Source: Ryuthela nishihirai
Lineage: Eukaryota; Arthropoda; Arachnida; Araneae; Heptathelidae
DNA: 64,000 bases
Direction of reading: 5' to 3'
NCBI GenBank assembly: GCA_038380435.1
Contig: JAWZYU010000011.1
Location: 82,932,501 to 82,996,500 of the forward strand
The position numbers and the translations under genes are program-made. The first letter of the stretch is position 1, and every line of letters starts with the position of its first letter. Shown here piece by piece: positions 11,927 to 24,022 of this stretch. The notes below the pieces were generated by a model that did not search any database, had not been told where the DNA came from, and saw only the letters and a list, made by a program, of their open reading frames with translations.

Positions 11927-12139
11927 CCAGGTCATATAGGGAAGCTGAAATTGGATCTGACCATTATCTTGTTAAAAGTGTCTTGGAACTTAAACTTAAA
12001 AAGTGTGCTGGATTTAAAAAATTTACCTTTAATACTGAAGCTCTGAAAGACCCAGTTATAGCTAAAGCTTACCATGATAGGTTACTTAGTCATTATGACA
12101 GTCATGGTTTGCTTACTACTGAAGTTGAGGAAGAATGGG

Positions 12140-12826
12140 TGTGATGCCCCATTGTTCACTTTTGCTTTACCTTAACCAGTTTTGTTTAATTCACGTTATA
12201 TTTATCATTTTGGGATTTTTTATTTCCTTTTTGGCATCACAGTGCTCATTTCCAAGAGTTAGGAGTTGAGCATGCGCAACTCTGATCTTTCGACTGTCAC
12301 CGCTAAAGCACGTGCACAAGGACACGCCCCCTCTTGCGTCATAGCTTGCGTCGTTATCACTTTATGTTAATGTCTTTCCCGGCATGCAGCCGGCTCTTGA
12401 TAAAGTCTGACGTGTGGTCAGAGAAAAGTTAGTGTAGAGTGCAGAGGCACTCAGTGGAGGCAGAGTGTGGAGTTGTAGAGAGGAAAGTGAGTTTGATGTA
12501 TCTTCTTCATTGATGTCTCGGTGAGTTCAATTCTGGAAATAAATCTGTTTGTTATTTTAAACCTTTTGAGTCTGTACAATTTTTTCTCTTGAGCAACGTG
12601 AATTTCGATTTATAGCATCTAGACTTTTTGACAATCAATTTTGATTCTAACTATTTACTCATTAACGCTCGCTGGCATTTTGAACCCTACTTTAAACTTA
12701 GTCTACTTTTTGGAAATTTGTTAATTATTGCCTGGTGCCAGTATCAGCTATCCGGAGCATAAAACTAATTGGATCGAAAGAAGGGTCCAACTTTAAAGCA
12801 TTATTGCATTTATTTGGAGCGTTACA
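12140..12826 (+). mobile_element. solo LTR (LTR retrotransposon)
   Basis: A 687 bp block starts TGTGATGCCCC and ends GTTACA (TGT...ACA inverted dinucleotide ends). It is flanked by the 4 bp repeat TGGG (12136-12139 and 12827-12830) inside RTE copy C, whose uninterrupted sequence reads GAATGGGATCATTTT. The interior has a possible TATA-like CTTGATAAAGT at about 12398 and a poly(A) signal context GGAAATAAATCTG at about 12534. No pol sequence is present, so it is a solo LTR left by recombination between two LTRs. Strand is inferred from the poly(A) signal. Gypsy or BEL family cannot be told. Confidence 0.72.
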
Positions 12827-13718
12827 TGGGGACCATTTTAAACAGGATTTTTTGGAAACTAACAGTACTCTTTTAAAGAAAAGAAAGGAGCAGAGGAGGC
12901 AGAATTATTTGAGTGATAAGGCACTTGAGCTTATTTCAGAAAGAAAGAACTGCAGGAATATCCTTAATCAATACCCTACTAGTCCTAATAGAAAGCATTA
13001 CAGAGAGCTTCATAAATGTGTAAAGGATCAGTTAGGTACTGATAAGAATCTTTGGCTTGATGGCTTGACTGACAAAGCAGAGGGATCAGTTAGACAGCAC
13101 AACAGCAGAGAGCTGTAACAGATAGTTAATGTTTTGTGTGATAGAAACCGGACAGGTATACGGAGATTGAAGGATAAACAAGGTAAGGGTTATAGAAAGT
13201 GAGGATTCTGTCATCACTAGATGGGTTGAGCATTTCAGTGATTTCTAAACAATATGGGTAGTTCTACCCCCATTGTTTGCAATGATGATAAATGCATTGG
13301 TGGCTTTAATGTTGGCCCTATAACACAATCTGAAGTTATTTTGGCTATTTCTATACTTAAACTTCATAAATCCCCAGGTGTAGATGAAATTACTATGGAA
13401 ATGCTTAGAGCTGGGAATGTTTCTGTTACCACTTGGATGACTGAAATTTTAAAAAACTTTTATGATAAAGGCATGGTTCCTAAGGATTTTACCAAAGCTA
13501 TTATTATACCTATTTTCAAAAAAAAGGTGATCGCAGTTCTTGTGATAACTATAGGGGTATCAGCCTACTCTCTGTTCCGAGGAAAGTTCTTTCGATGATT
13601 GTGCTTAATAGAATTAAGAATCTGGTTGACAGGAAATTGCGTGATGAGCAATGTGGATTCAGAAGTGGTAGGGGATGTGTGGATCAGATATTTTCACTTA
13701 GGCAGATTCTTGAGAAAT

Positions 13719-13836
13719 ATTTATAAATAAATAAATACCCCCTCAGGCAGCTGCTTGCCACAGAGGTCTGACAGGAGCCTGTCAGTTTATATGCCACAGT
13801 AGAAGATCTGAGAGGATGGCAGGACCTCAACAGATA
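13719..13836 (-). mobile_element. SINE1, 5'-truncated
   Basis: Reverse-oriented tail plus body only (TAAATAAATACCCCCTC to ATGGCAGGACCTCAAC). It interrupts RTE copy C between the codons for ILEK and for the motif A region (ASFVDFKKAF). Confidence 0.85.
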
Positions 13837-14969
13837 GTGTCAGAAACCTTTGGTTGCTAGCTTTGTTGATTTCAAAAAGGCTTTCAACTCTGTTGATCGT
13901 CATAATTTGTGGTTGATTGTGAGATCATATGCTATACCAGAGAAGTTAGTTAACATAATGAAAGTTCTCTATAATAACACCGAGTCGTGTGTGAGAGTTG
14001 GTAAGGCTTGTAGCAATTGGTTTAGCATTACTTCTGGTGTTCGACAAGGGTGCATTTTGTCTCCTTTTCTCTTTAGTTTGGTTATTGATTATGTTATATG
14101 AAATTCACTGCAAGGGAAAGATTTTGGCCTTAAATGGTCTGGAGATAGGATAATTTCTGGTTTAGATTATGCTGATGATTTAGCCCTTTTGGCAAATGAT
14201 GTTGATGAGATGAACTCTTTCATTTGAGCTGTTGATGAGACTGGTAGTAGAGTATGTTTGGTTATAAACAGAGGGAAAACTAAAGTGATGAAAATTGGTC
14301 AGGCAGGCTGTGATTCAGTTCATGTGAATGGTTGCAATCTTGAACAGGTGTCACAGCTTAATTATCTTGGGAGCTATGTAACAGATGCTGGTGATGTGCA
14401 GCATGAGATTAACAGATGGACATGGATTGCTGCTGGGACTTTTAAGAATCTATGGAGAATGTGGAGAAATAAACGCATACACCTAAAGACTAAAATTAGA
14501 CTGTATAATAGTTTGGTTCTTTCTAGGGTTAGTTATGGTAGTGAAACTTGGGATGCTTTGTAAACAAGATAACAGGAAACATGATGCTTTTGATTCTAAA
14601 TGCTTTATGTTGTATCTAGGGCATTAGATGGTTCAACTTTGTAAGTAATAATGAGTTTAGGCAAAGGAGCCAGCAACCTCCTTTAAGCAGCATATTGTGC
14701 AGAGAGAGATTCTGTTGGTTCAGCCATGTTGCTTTTATGGATAGTTATAGATTGGTGAATAAAGTTATGAGCAATGTGCCTAAAGGCTTCAGAAAGAGTT
14801 GGACACCTAGGATGTGGTGGTCAGACAAACAGGACCTTGCTAGAATTGGTGTGCAGTGGCCAGATGCAGCAGATATAGCCCAGGGCAGATATGCTTGAAG
14901 AACTAAATTGCATGGTCTGGTTGAACCTTACATAAACCATGGCTGCTTCAGGATGATGATGATGTGGTT

Positions 14970-15230
14970 TGTTTCTGCTTTTCTTGTTTTTTGAGATGTG
15001 TTGTCTCTGATAAGATTATTTAGTTCTGGGGGCTTTTTATAATTCGGATCAGCAATGAAACGTTTCTAATTTTCTTTTTTTTTTGGTATGTGATGTTTCT
15101 GATTACATTATTTAATATCAGGGGCTTTTTATAATGCAGATCAACGGTGCATTGCTCCTGATTTTCTTGTTTTAAAATGTGTTTGATGAGATTAATTCTG
15201 GTGTTTTATTAAGAGTAATTTTGGTATGTG
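14970..15230. repeat. degenerate 90 bp satellite-like monomers
   Basis: Two to three diverged units with GGGGCTTTTTATAATTCGG, ATTATTTAGTTC and TTTTCTTGTTTT. They correspond to the 90 bp tandem units of the foldback arm at 33150-33745. This is a dispersed relative without the foldback context. Confidence 0.6.
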
Positions 15231-15604
15231 TGACTTCATTAAGGAGTTTGTTTGTGGTTGGTTGGTAGGTTGTTTGGGATTTTATGGTACATGAGCTAGG
15301 GACTATTATGCAACAAAAGAGGTAAAAAGGAGCTAAAAGACAAATTACACCTTAACTAAAGTTAAAACAAATGCTGCAAAAGACAAAACCAACAAGATGT
15401 ATATAACAGAAACAACAATAAAGGTGTAAAACAAGTATTTACATGTATACAATATAGACAATGGATAAAACTAACCCAGGTGTAAATGACCTAGGTCAGA
15501 TGGCGAATAAATAACAAATTCATAAAATCATAACTTTGTAAAATAACCTGTATACTGTAAAAAAGAAAAATTGGAGGTAAAAAAGTATTATCAGATAAAA
15601 GATG
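15231..15604. other. AT-rich spacer, no gene
   Basis: It lies between the degenerate monomers and the 3' end of the next LINE. It probably includes the 3' UTR of that minus-strand LINE. Confidence 0.35.
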
Positions 15605-18600
15605 TCAGAGTGTAAGTGGCTCTGACGGAAAATCATGAAAAGTAAAATATAAACAAGGGCAATGAATTAAAATAGGTTTGATAGTTAAAACAGTGTCACA
15701 AAACTCGCACTTAAGTTCGTGTTCTGCCCAAAGAAGAAATGAATGAGTAATAAATGAGTGACCTAAGCGGAGCTGAGCAAGTACAACTTCCTCTTTGCAA
15801 TTCATGTGGTAACATGACTGCCATGGTTTGATGATAGGTTTGGTCTCAAAGAGCTTGTTGGTAAGCTGTTCTGACCAAGATCTCTGCCACTGTGCCCAAA
15901 ACTCGATGGTAAAATGCTGCCGGAAATCCAGATATGGAACCGGAAAAGGAGAGGTGGACAGGGGCATGACCAATTTGGCAGCAGCATCTGCCAAGTCATT
16001 GCCCCTGATACCGACATGACTGAGCATCCAACAGAAATGGATGGTGGTTGTGCCTGGGTGAGGTCGATGCCTCACCAAGATCAAAGCCTATAGCGAACCA
16101 AGCAAGTTGGTGTAAAGCACACACCAATGATGATGCTTAGCTGCCATGTGGTCCAAGGCAAGACTGATAGCATGCAACTCCGCAGAATGAAGATGGAATA
16201 CTGCAGTGGGATCTGGTCTGCAATGATTACATCACAACAGACCATGGCTGATACCACTGATGTGCTGGACTTCGAGCCATCTGTGAAGACAGGCAAGAAG
16301 TTCAGGTACTCAGCACGATGGCTGGCAAAGAGTTGCCAGTACACACAGTCAGGTGTAAAGGTCTTCCCCGTCTTGCAGAGGGAAAAACCGCAGGAAGGGG
16401 AAACAGCGAGCCACAGTGGAAGTAGCCCAGCTGTTGACTGTGCGACGCTATCAAGACTAGTGTTGATGTCTCTGAGGTAGCCTCAGACTTGCAAACCAAA
16501 AGAACGAATGGCAGTCAGCCGATTAGTATAAAGCATTCCCACTTTGGACTGAAAATGCAGTCCCAAGTGGGATGGCCAGGCAGAAATCACAATTTAGATG
16601 CATATTGTAGGGACAACTGCTAACGGTGAAGAGATAAAGACAGTTCGTCGGTATCAACATAAAGACTCTGGACTGGTGAGGTGCGGAAGGCTCCCATGCA
16701 AACACGGAGGGCCTGATGATGGAGGGGGTCCAGTACCTTCACCACCAAATATACCTGGAATCCATTGTCCAGTTTCAACCGGACAAGCACACGGTACAGG
16801 CGGAGCAGAGAACATCGGTTAGCTCCCCACGAGAGAGAGGAGAGGACCTTGACGATGTTCAATGCCCACATGCACTTGGACCTGAGATGAGGTATGTGTG
16901 GTAAAAAGGTCAATTTCCGATCGAAGATGAGACTGAGAAACTTGGGTCTCCGCCACAACTGGAATGATGTTACCTCTGAGCCATAGCTCGGGATCCAGGT
17001 GAAGATTACACTTGTGGCAAAAGTGCACCCAAGCGGTCTTCTGTGGGGAGAACTGAAACCCATTTGCCGTTGCCCAAACTGAAAGATTGTTCAGGGCAAT
17101 TTACAGTTGTCTTTCAATGACCCTAATGCTGGACAAAGAGCAAAATATGCTAAAGTAATCAACATAGAGAGCATTGCCTACTGATGGAGGAAGTTGTCTA
17201 CTAATGGAATTAACCTTGACAGTGAAAAGTGTAACACTCAGAATGCAGCCTTGTGGCACCCAGTTCTTGGGGGTAAGGCTGTGACAGAGTATTGCCAACA
17301 CGGACACGAAAAGAACATGCCGACAAGAAGTTGGAGATGAAGATCGACATGTTACCTCTCAAGCCGAAACTATGGAGGTCACGAAGAATGCAGATCTTGA
17401 AGCCATGTCGTATGCTTTTTCAATGTCGAAGAATATTGACATGGGGTGCTCTCTACGTAAGAATGAATTTCTGATAGCTGATTCGAGGCGTATCAGATGA
17501 TCAAGAGTTGACCATTGCCTGCGAAAGCCACACTGGGTGTTGGAAAGAAGGTTGTGGTGTTCTAAATACCAGATAAGTCTGGCATTTAGCATTCTTTCCA
17601 ACACCTTGCACATAAAGCTCATCAACGCAATGGGACGATAATTGGAAGGAATCTTGGAATCCTTTCCTGGCTTCAGGAAGGCCAACAAGACAGTGGCCTC
17701 GTGCCAGGAATCCAGAAACTGCTCTTCGAGAAAAATGCAATTGAAAAGATGGAGCAGCTGATCCTTACTCGATGGTGACAGATGTTGGAGCATGATATAA
17801 TGGACATTGTTCGGCCCAACAACAGATAAACGAGAGGTGCATAGCAAGGCAAAGCTCCTCCGCTGTGAATGGCCTGTTGTAAGGCTCCAGGCCATTCAAG
17901 TGGAAGGACAGCAGAGAGCATTCTGTCCTGCTCTTCTGGGCCAGAAACTTGGGGGAGTCAGAGAATGATGAAGAGATGGAGGAGAATGACTCTCCCTGAG
18001 TGTCGGCAATTGTTTTGGGATCAGCAATAGCCTGTCCATTGTGCTCCAGGATCGATAACGAGTGGGACATGTAGTTCCCACCCATCTTCCAGACTTTATC
18101 CCACACAACCTTAGAACTGGTTGTGCAGGTGATAGAAGATATATATTTGATCCAAGATTCCTTCTGGCTCTGGCACCAGACGAAACGAGCTTTCGCCCTG
18201 GGGAGTTTGAACGTTTCAAGGTTGGGGGACGTTGGATATCTCTGAAATACTTCCCAAGCCTTGTTCTGAGCCTTACGAGCTGCGGTGAAATCTCGATTCC
18301 ACCACAGTTTCGGAAAAAGAGGAAACTGTGTCGAAGTTTGAGGAATTGTTGATGCAGATGCATCTATGATACAGTCCATTATCTCCGCTACTGAAACATT
18401 GATGGGCTCCTGGCTGACAGAGTGATCGAGCTCAGAGAGCAGCTCAAAACCACTCCTTCAGCCCGATCAAGCCTCTACTGTGAGACGCATGAAGGGTTGC
18501 AAGCCCCCCCCCCCACCACCACCACCATGGGAGATGCACACTGTTGGGAGATATCGCTTCTGTAAGGGTTGTCCTCGACCTCCTGTGTAAAGAGTGGAAG

Positions 18601-19154
18601 GACCGAGGAGGAGAAGATGGTGAGGTCAATGGCAGTGAATGTGCGGGTTGAGGAGTGCTTTTGGTGGAGGTGGAAGGCTGAGTTGCAGGAACTGACACCG
18701 GTATTTAACAGGCAGAGAGAGACAGCCACATTGACCCAAAGTGGACTGTGTCCATTGAGGTCCCCCATGATGAGGAAGGGGGACAGCAACTGCAAGATGA
18801 GGTCATCAAGGTCTTCCTGGAAGACGATGCTCCCAGGTGGAAGATATACAGAGTAGAGAGTCAGGAAGAACCCCCACGATGAGGCGGATGGCTACCGTCT
18901 CTAAGTTGGTGGTGAGGGGTATGACCTGGAATGGAGAATGGTTGCTCACGAAGATGGCAACACTCCTACGAGCTGGACCATCTCCATTCCAGTACCGGCA
19001 AACTAGTAAAAAGTGCCGGATCATGGGATCTGTGACTGGCTGAATCATGTCCCTGCAGGCACAAACAGAGGGGCTCGTATGCATGAAGGAGGGCCTTGAT
19101 GTTGTCAATATTCCTCTGGAATCCACGACAATTCCATTGTAGGAATGTGGCCAT
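15605..19154 (-). pseudogene. LINE ORF2: endonuclease, RT, RNase H
   Basis: Start ATG at 19152-19154 (MATFLQWNCRGFQRNIDNIK). The endonuclease region runs to about 18440. RT pieces: fingers and motif A in 17359-17895 (NYRPIALMSFMCKVLERMLN, FFDIEKAYD), motif B PQGCILSVTLF and motif C in 17101-17307. Motif C reads LYVDYFSIF, so the second catalytic aspartate of the usual Y-x-D-D box is replaced by Y. RNase H begins with FTDGSKSS (16081-16344) and continues with MLSHVGIRGNDLADAAAKL (15605-16084). A C-terminal C-x2-C...H-x-C-like stretch (CEFCDTVLTIKPILIHCPC) closes the protein. Multiple frameshifts separate these blocks. Confidence 0.85.
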
Positions 19155-19164
19155 CTCAGGACTT

Positions 19165-20200
19165 TTAAGAGTGAGCAGATGACGAATTCCTATTCAGCTT
19201 AACTGCTGCAGAGGACGGTTTAGTGAATAGGGGGTGGTCGGTATCCATGTCCTTGGAATCATCCAAAGGACATGGATCGCTCTTTGAGGAGAGATTTTCT
19301 TTTTTTGGCCCCAGTGGGTGCCCCTTTGGTTTGGAAGGTCTTCCTATCTGAGGATGGGAAGGAGAAGGATTTCTGGTAGAGGTGGAAGGCTGAGTTGCAG
19401 GAATGGAAACTGGGGTTGATGTCGAAGTCGACACCACCCTCAGTTTCGCCTGCATCACTCTCAGTTTAGCTGCGGGTGAGAAAGATTCAGTACGTGGTAC
19501 ACTGATATCAGTCTGCACCACCACCGAAGTCATTGGAAGGATGGGCTTTCCAATGACTGCACTGGCATAGGATACCTTGTGAGGTGGGGTGGGCGGTGCA
19601 GCGAGCTTTCTAGCCTCAGCATATGAGATGTTGTTCATTACTTTCAAGTGCTGAACCTCCTTTTCTTCCTTCCACTTAGGGCAGTCGCGGGGAGTATGCC
19701 AGATGTTCGCCACTACAGTTCACAACGCTTGTCTTTTCTGCTGTGCAGTTAGGATCGAGATGATCCTTGCTGCCACAACGAGCACAGGTGGGATTGCCCC
19801 AGCAAGATGTGCAGGCATGACCATATATCTGGCACTAAAAACAGCGCATAGAGTTCAGTATATACGGTCGACCTCACAATGTAAATAACCTGCCTCGATG
19901 GAAGAAGGCAGGAGTGGAGTGTTAAATGTTACAATCAGTACCCACGTGGGTACCAATTTACCATCCTGATGTGACGAAACCCGGTGGACCACTGTTACTT
20001 CTTGGGGAGTGAGCTCTGAGAGGATTCCCTCCTCGGTGACTTTGAGGAGGCCACACTCAGTGATCACACCCCAAGATGAATTCGAAGTTTTGTGGGGAGT
20101 GACCTCGAGACCGACTCCCGCAAGACCTTTCAAACCTTTATTTACAAAAAATGGGGACATGTCCCCAGTACCTGATCACCTGTGGAGTGGATGATCAGGA
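19165..20200 (-). pseudogene. LINE ORF1 (nucleic-acid-binding), frameshifted
   Basis: The N-terminal part is at 19855-20160 (GVITECGLLKVTEEGILSEL, then VLIVTFNTPLLPSSIEAGYL). The CCHC knuckles lie at about 19730-19860 but are spread over different frames. The C-terminal part is open at 19165-19713 (KEVQHLKVMNNISYAEARKL, then a Ser/Thr/Pro-rich tail). The stop is about 10 bp upstream of the ORF2 ATG, so the two ORFs are nearly contiguous, as usual for such bicistronic elements. Confidence 0.8.
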
Positions 20201-20210
20201 ATCTTGGGAA

Positions 20211-21240
20211 TGAAGACACAGACAAAGACGACGGCGGCGTAGAAAACAGAGACAAGGAAGATGGAGGCTCATGTCGAGCCCTCTTGTTGGCATTGATCAT
20301 ATCAATTTCTTCATCAACTCTCGTGGGTTTTTTTGTGTGGTTCAGTACCCGCTGTCCCCACCCTCCACATAACCCAACAAGGGGACGGCCAGTCAGGCGC
20401 CAGGACTATGCAGGCACTATACCCACAGACAGTGAACCATAAAATAAAAAAAATAAATAAATACCCCCTCAAGCAGCTGCTTGTCACAGAGGTCTGACAG
20501 GAGCCTGTCAGTTTATATGCCACAGTAGAAGGTCTGAGAGGATGGCAGGACCTCAGCAGAAAAATAACACAAACAGCCATGCCTTACCCGGGGCTCGAAC
20601 CCAGGTCCCTTAGATCAGTAGCCAAGCGCGCTTAACCACTCGGCCATGGGACGGTTAAAACTCTGTCAGAAGTGCTCACAAATAAATAAAAGGAAAATAA
20701 AAAGAAAAATGTGCAGAAATAAACTTTCTACACAAAAGGAACTAAGCAAAAAATAACTAATTGTGATCAACCAAACTGGCCTCACAAAGAAAGAATAACT
20801 TCAAAAGGAAAATAAGTTGTGAGGAAACTCGCAAACCTCTACTTGGATGTGGGCAAGGTTACTAACACCTCTGCATAGTTGACCCTAGCAGGACCTGCCC
20901 ACCAGCCAATTGCTCCTGGGGGGGGGGGGGCAACCCAGGAGCTACCATTTACCGGAAACAGGCCAAAGCAGTGCATAGCAGAGGTCCCAGATCCGCTGCC
21001 CAGCCCCACGACAACAGGCTCCCCAATGGCAAGGCAGCCAAAAGGGGACCCTGACAGTCATGAGCTGAGGAGAGAAGATCCCCAAGCAACTGCCAGGATC
21101 CTCCTTTCCCAGGACATGGGTCTCCGCCTATGGCAAACACACATGCGAGCGTTCAGGACCCTGTGAATGTACCCAAGCCAGCGAAACCTTCACAGGGTAT
21201 TCCCCTCACCACATACAGGAGCTCACACCGAGGGGAGTTT
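20211..21240 (-). other. 5' region of LINE copy 2
   Basis: A GC-richer stretch upstream of ORF1 on the minus strand, containing a run of 12 G (about 20918-20929). It is interpreted as the LINE 5' UTR, where the internal promoter would be. Only position and composition support this. A SINE1 interrupts it at 20444-20655. Confidence 0.45.
20444..20655 (-). mobile_element. SINE1, full length
   Basis: Reverse-oriented, AAAT-rich tail at the left, palindrome CAAGCAGCTGCTTG in the body, and a tRNA head with B box complement GGGGCTCGAACCC and A box complement TTAACCACTCGGCCATGGGA at the right. One extra T lies in the A-box region. Confidence 0.9.
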
Positions 21241-21600
21241 GTGGAAATATATTTATGCAGCGTTTTAAATATTAAGAGGGGGTGGGGTAGATTGGAGGAA
21301 TTTGTAATATAGTGGGAAGGCAATTGTTGTGTTGTCTTTTTTTTTGTGTGTGTGTGTGTCTTTTTGGCTTTTTTTTATAATTTTTTTTTAGTAATTCATG
21401 GTTGTGAGGAATATTTGATTATGGGGGGGGGGGGGCAGGATTCTGCAAATTTTTTTATGCTGCATTTATTTCACAAGTTGTCGTTACCATGGTAACATTA
21501 CATTGTGTTTAAGGTAAACTCGAGTTATCATATGATAATAAAAAAAATCTTTTTTCCTAAAAACCTGTTTTGGTTAGGGTTTGGAGTTGTAGCTATCATC
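21241..21600 (+). mobile_element. diverged piece of the giant foldback family
   Basis: Matches the right arm end (33735-34020) in order: GGAAGGCAATTGTTG, then ATTCATGGTTGTGAGG, then GTTACCATGGTAAC (21483-21496), AAGGTAAACTCGAG, and CCTAAAAACCTG...GGTTAGGGTTT. A GT-microsatellite and a run of 12 G (about 21423-21434) are included. It indicates that the foldback family has other, older members. Confidence 0.65.
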
Positions 21601-22999
21601 GAACTACTGATCACCAGTGATCTCTAATGGTCAATATTGGAAGAATCATAGGATTATGCGATTAGCCTAAAAGCATGATTTTTAAAAGGTAGAACTTATT
21701 TTAGCGATAATTTTGATATTTTAACCAAATACACTAATTAACATTAGGATATTGTGATTTTTAATCGAAATTTTTGCCGAAATTTTAAAAACAAACTTTT
21801 TGTAGTAGTTATGCAGCTTTATATTAAAACAATTCATTCTCAATTTCAGTGCTTGAGTGGAACTTTAATGCTTTGAAATATTTTTACTAATTTTTTTTTC
21901 AGTCTTTTATCAGTTTTTATATATTTCTCAGTTTTTATTTAAATTATAGGGTTTTTAAATTGAAATCAAATTTTTATGACTGCCGTGGTAGGTGGGAACA
22001 ACGCTGATTTTTATTTCATCACGAGAAATTAGATCTGCATGAACTGTGCTGAATTCTATAGTAGAGGATGATCAATTAGTCCCTTGGATTACCTTCACCC
22101 TTATCATGGTGAAATAACAGGTTCACGGGTTGCTACATCAGTACCAACGTATGCCTCAGACTTGCTGCGAAAAGTGATCTACAGAAATATGTCCAACAAT
22201 TCATGCACGAGAGTTATATAGGGATGGCACAGTTTATTCACATTATATACAATCACGTGCTGGTGATGTACTCAACTCCGTAGGCCTTTGCTCCTGCAAA
22301 CAATTATGCAATGAGGTGGAGAACTGCACTTTGCAGATTCTCACTTTACTGACCTCAAACTCAGCAAAAAGATATCCAACCTTTGCCTACAGCATGGTTC
22401 ATTAAGAATTTACTCCAGTTCCACAGAACTGCATTTCATTCACCAAGAACCTTGATTCTCACATAGAATGGAACCTCTCCTTAAGACTTTTGTTTGAGTA
22501 AGAGCGGTGTCCCTTGACACCTGTTCAAACATCCTTCCTGTTTGACAGTGATGCTCAAGACTGTTTACTCTCACTGTCATAGTTTCCAGCACCCGAGGCT
22601 AGTTGTAAAAGGCTGTAATAGGGCCCTTTTAGACTCGTCGGCATGTGCAGGCAGCCAGCTCAGACCCGAAAACAACATCTATGAGTCACATCCCCACAAT
22701 AGCACTTTCAAAAACACACTTAATACATAAAATATTTACAACAACAAAAATACAATAAAAATGCAACAATAAATAAAAACAAATGAATTAGAAGGACATG
22801 ACAATGACACCGCTCTCCTTAGGCTTAGTTTCCCGATCACCAAAAAATCTAAACATATGCATTATCTGCTAAATTGCTAAAAAATTTAGAAAACACAAAA
22901 TAAAGATTCAAGCATTAATGGAAATATTATGAACTTATTAGAATAATAAATTAATTTGGAAAAAATGCAAAAATATACTTTTTATTTTTCCTGAACAAA
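21601..22999. other. unrecognised AT-rich sequence
   Basis: I see no gene, tRNA-like promoter or known repeat. The part 22080-22680 is less AT-rich than its surroundings and ends in A-rich sequence (22730-22790), which could mark the 3' end of an unrecognised retroelement. Confidence 0.35.
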
Positions 23000-24022
23000 A
23001 AGTGGCCGAGCGGTTAGCGCACTTGGCTAGTGATCTAAGGGACATGGGTTCGACCCCTTAGTAAGGCATGGATGTTTGTGTTGTTTTCTGCTGAGGTCCT
23101 CCCATCCTCTCAGATCTGCCTAGTAGGCACGAGCTGTCCAAAAAGTCTGGGTCTTACTAAGAGTCTCCACCCCGGGTGCCGATCGAGCTTGGATCTTTAT
23201 ATCCTTGCACATTTGCAAACCGGGGAATAGATTAAAGTAAGGTTTCTTCCGGTGGTTAGCTTTCCTTCTATAGGACTGCTGTCATGTGAGGCTGGGGTTG
23301 AGGTGCGCCTATAGGGCATATTCCTTGCCCCCGGCTCTAGATGGTCATGGCTTTTCTTAACCAGGTAGTGCTGTCAGGCGGAACCGGGAATTGCCGTGGT
23401 TGCATAAGATCGCAACAAAGAGATTCATCCTCTCAGATCCCCCCCCCCCCCCCCCGATAGGGGACCACCTTGTCGTGGTGGTGGTGGGGGGCTTCAGGCC
23501 CAGCAACCGATTGAAGACTTTGCTGACCGGATTGGGTCCCTGGTTGGATGGTGTCAAAACCTCAACATCAGGCACTCAGTGGAGCAGTTCAAGGGCACAG
23601 CTGAAAGGATTTGGTCCCCTAGTAGGCACGAGCCCTTTTCAAAGTCTGGGCCCCACTAAGAGTCTCCACACCGGGTGCCAAGCGAACTTGGATCTACATA
23701 TCCTTGTTCATGGCTAACAGGGGAACAGATTAAATTTCAGGTTTCTACCAGTGGTTAGCTTTCCTTCTATAGGACTGCTGCCATGTGAGGTTGGGGATGA
23801 GATGCATCAATATGGTGTATTCTTGTCCCCAACTCTAGTTAATCACGGCTTTCCGTTAACTTGGTAGTGTCGTAAGACGGAACCTGGGATTGCCATGGTT
23901 GCTGAACATCTCTGGCAACAAATAGTACATCCTCTCAGATCTTCTACTGTGGCATATAACCTGACAGGCTCATGTCAGACCTCTGTGGCAAGCAGCTGCT
24001 TGAGGGGGTATTTTTTTTAAAT
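23000..24022 (+). mobile_element. SINE1 split by an 0.8 kb insertion
   Basis: The tRNA head and first body half are at 23000-23116 (AGTGGCCGAGCGGTTA A box, GGGTTCGACCCC B box). The second half is at 23941-24022 (TTCTACTGTGGCATATAACC to GAGGGGGTATTTT). The 14-mer CATCCTCTCAGATC ends the first half (23103-23116) and begins the second (23928-23941), and fits a target duplication around the inserted block 23117-23927. Confidence 0.8.
23117..23927 (+). repeat. repeated 0.3 kb block (possible LINE 5' UTR)
   Basis: Two units of about 305 bp (23120-23425 and 23620-23927) both start TAGTAGGCACGAGC and share TAGCTTTCCTTCTATAGGAC. Between them is a C tract and CACCTTGTCGTGGTGGTGGT. I recall CACCTTGTCGTGG-like sequence from 5' UTRs of RTE LINEs in other animals; that is memory, not a search. 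The copy of CATCCTCTCAGATC at 23426-23439 also ends the first unit. The next LINE (copy D) starts only about 100 bp downstream. Confidence 0.55.

Larger units (their letters stand above)
10527..14963 (+). mobile_element. RTE-type LINE, copy C, interrupted
   Basis: A plus-strand copy from the 5' region (10527) to a GATGATGATG tail at about 14954-14963. It encodes in order an endonuclease (11241-11690, 11940-12135), linker (12830-13118), RT fingers (13254-13598), RT palm (13850-14180, LDYADDLALLANDVDEMN) and the C-terminal domain (14258-14898, including RLYNSLVLSRVSYGSETW and CRERF-WFSHVA). Three later insertions split it: SINE1 11706-11926, a solo LTR 12140-12826 and SINE1 13719-13836. Stops and frameshifts are frequent. 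Confidence 0.88.
15605..20210 (-). mobile_element. I-superfamily LINE, copy 2, nearly complete
   Basis: The order on the minus strand is ORF1 (20200-19165), then ORF2 with endonuclease, RT and RNase H (19154-15605). ORF1 with CCHC knuckles plus an ORF2 that ends in RNase H is the architecture of the I superfamily of non-LTR retrotransposons. About 1 kb of 5' region follows to about 21240, broken by a SINE1. Frameshifts occur in every domain, so the copy is inactive. Confidence 0.85.

Noticed and set aside
22080..22680. A possible gene or retroelement in the GC-richer part of the spacer
   Set aside because: No frame longer than about 60 codons, no splice-site pairs that agree in phase, no recognisable motif.
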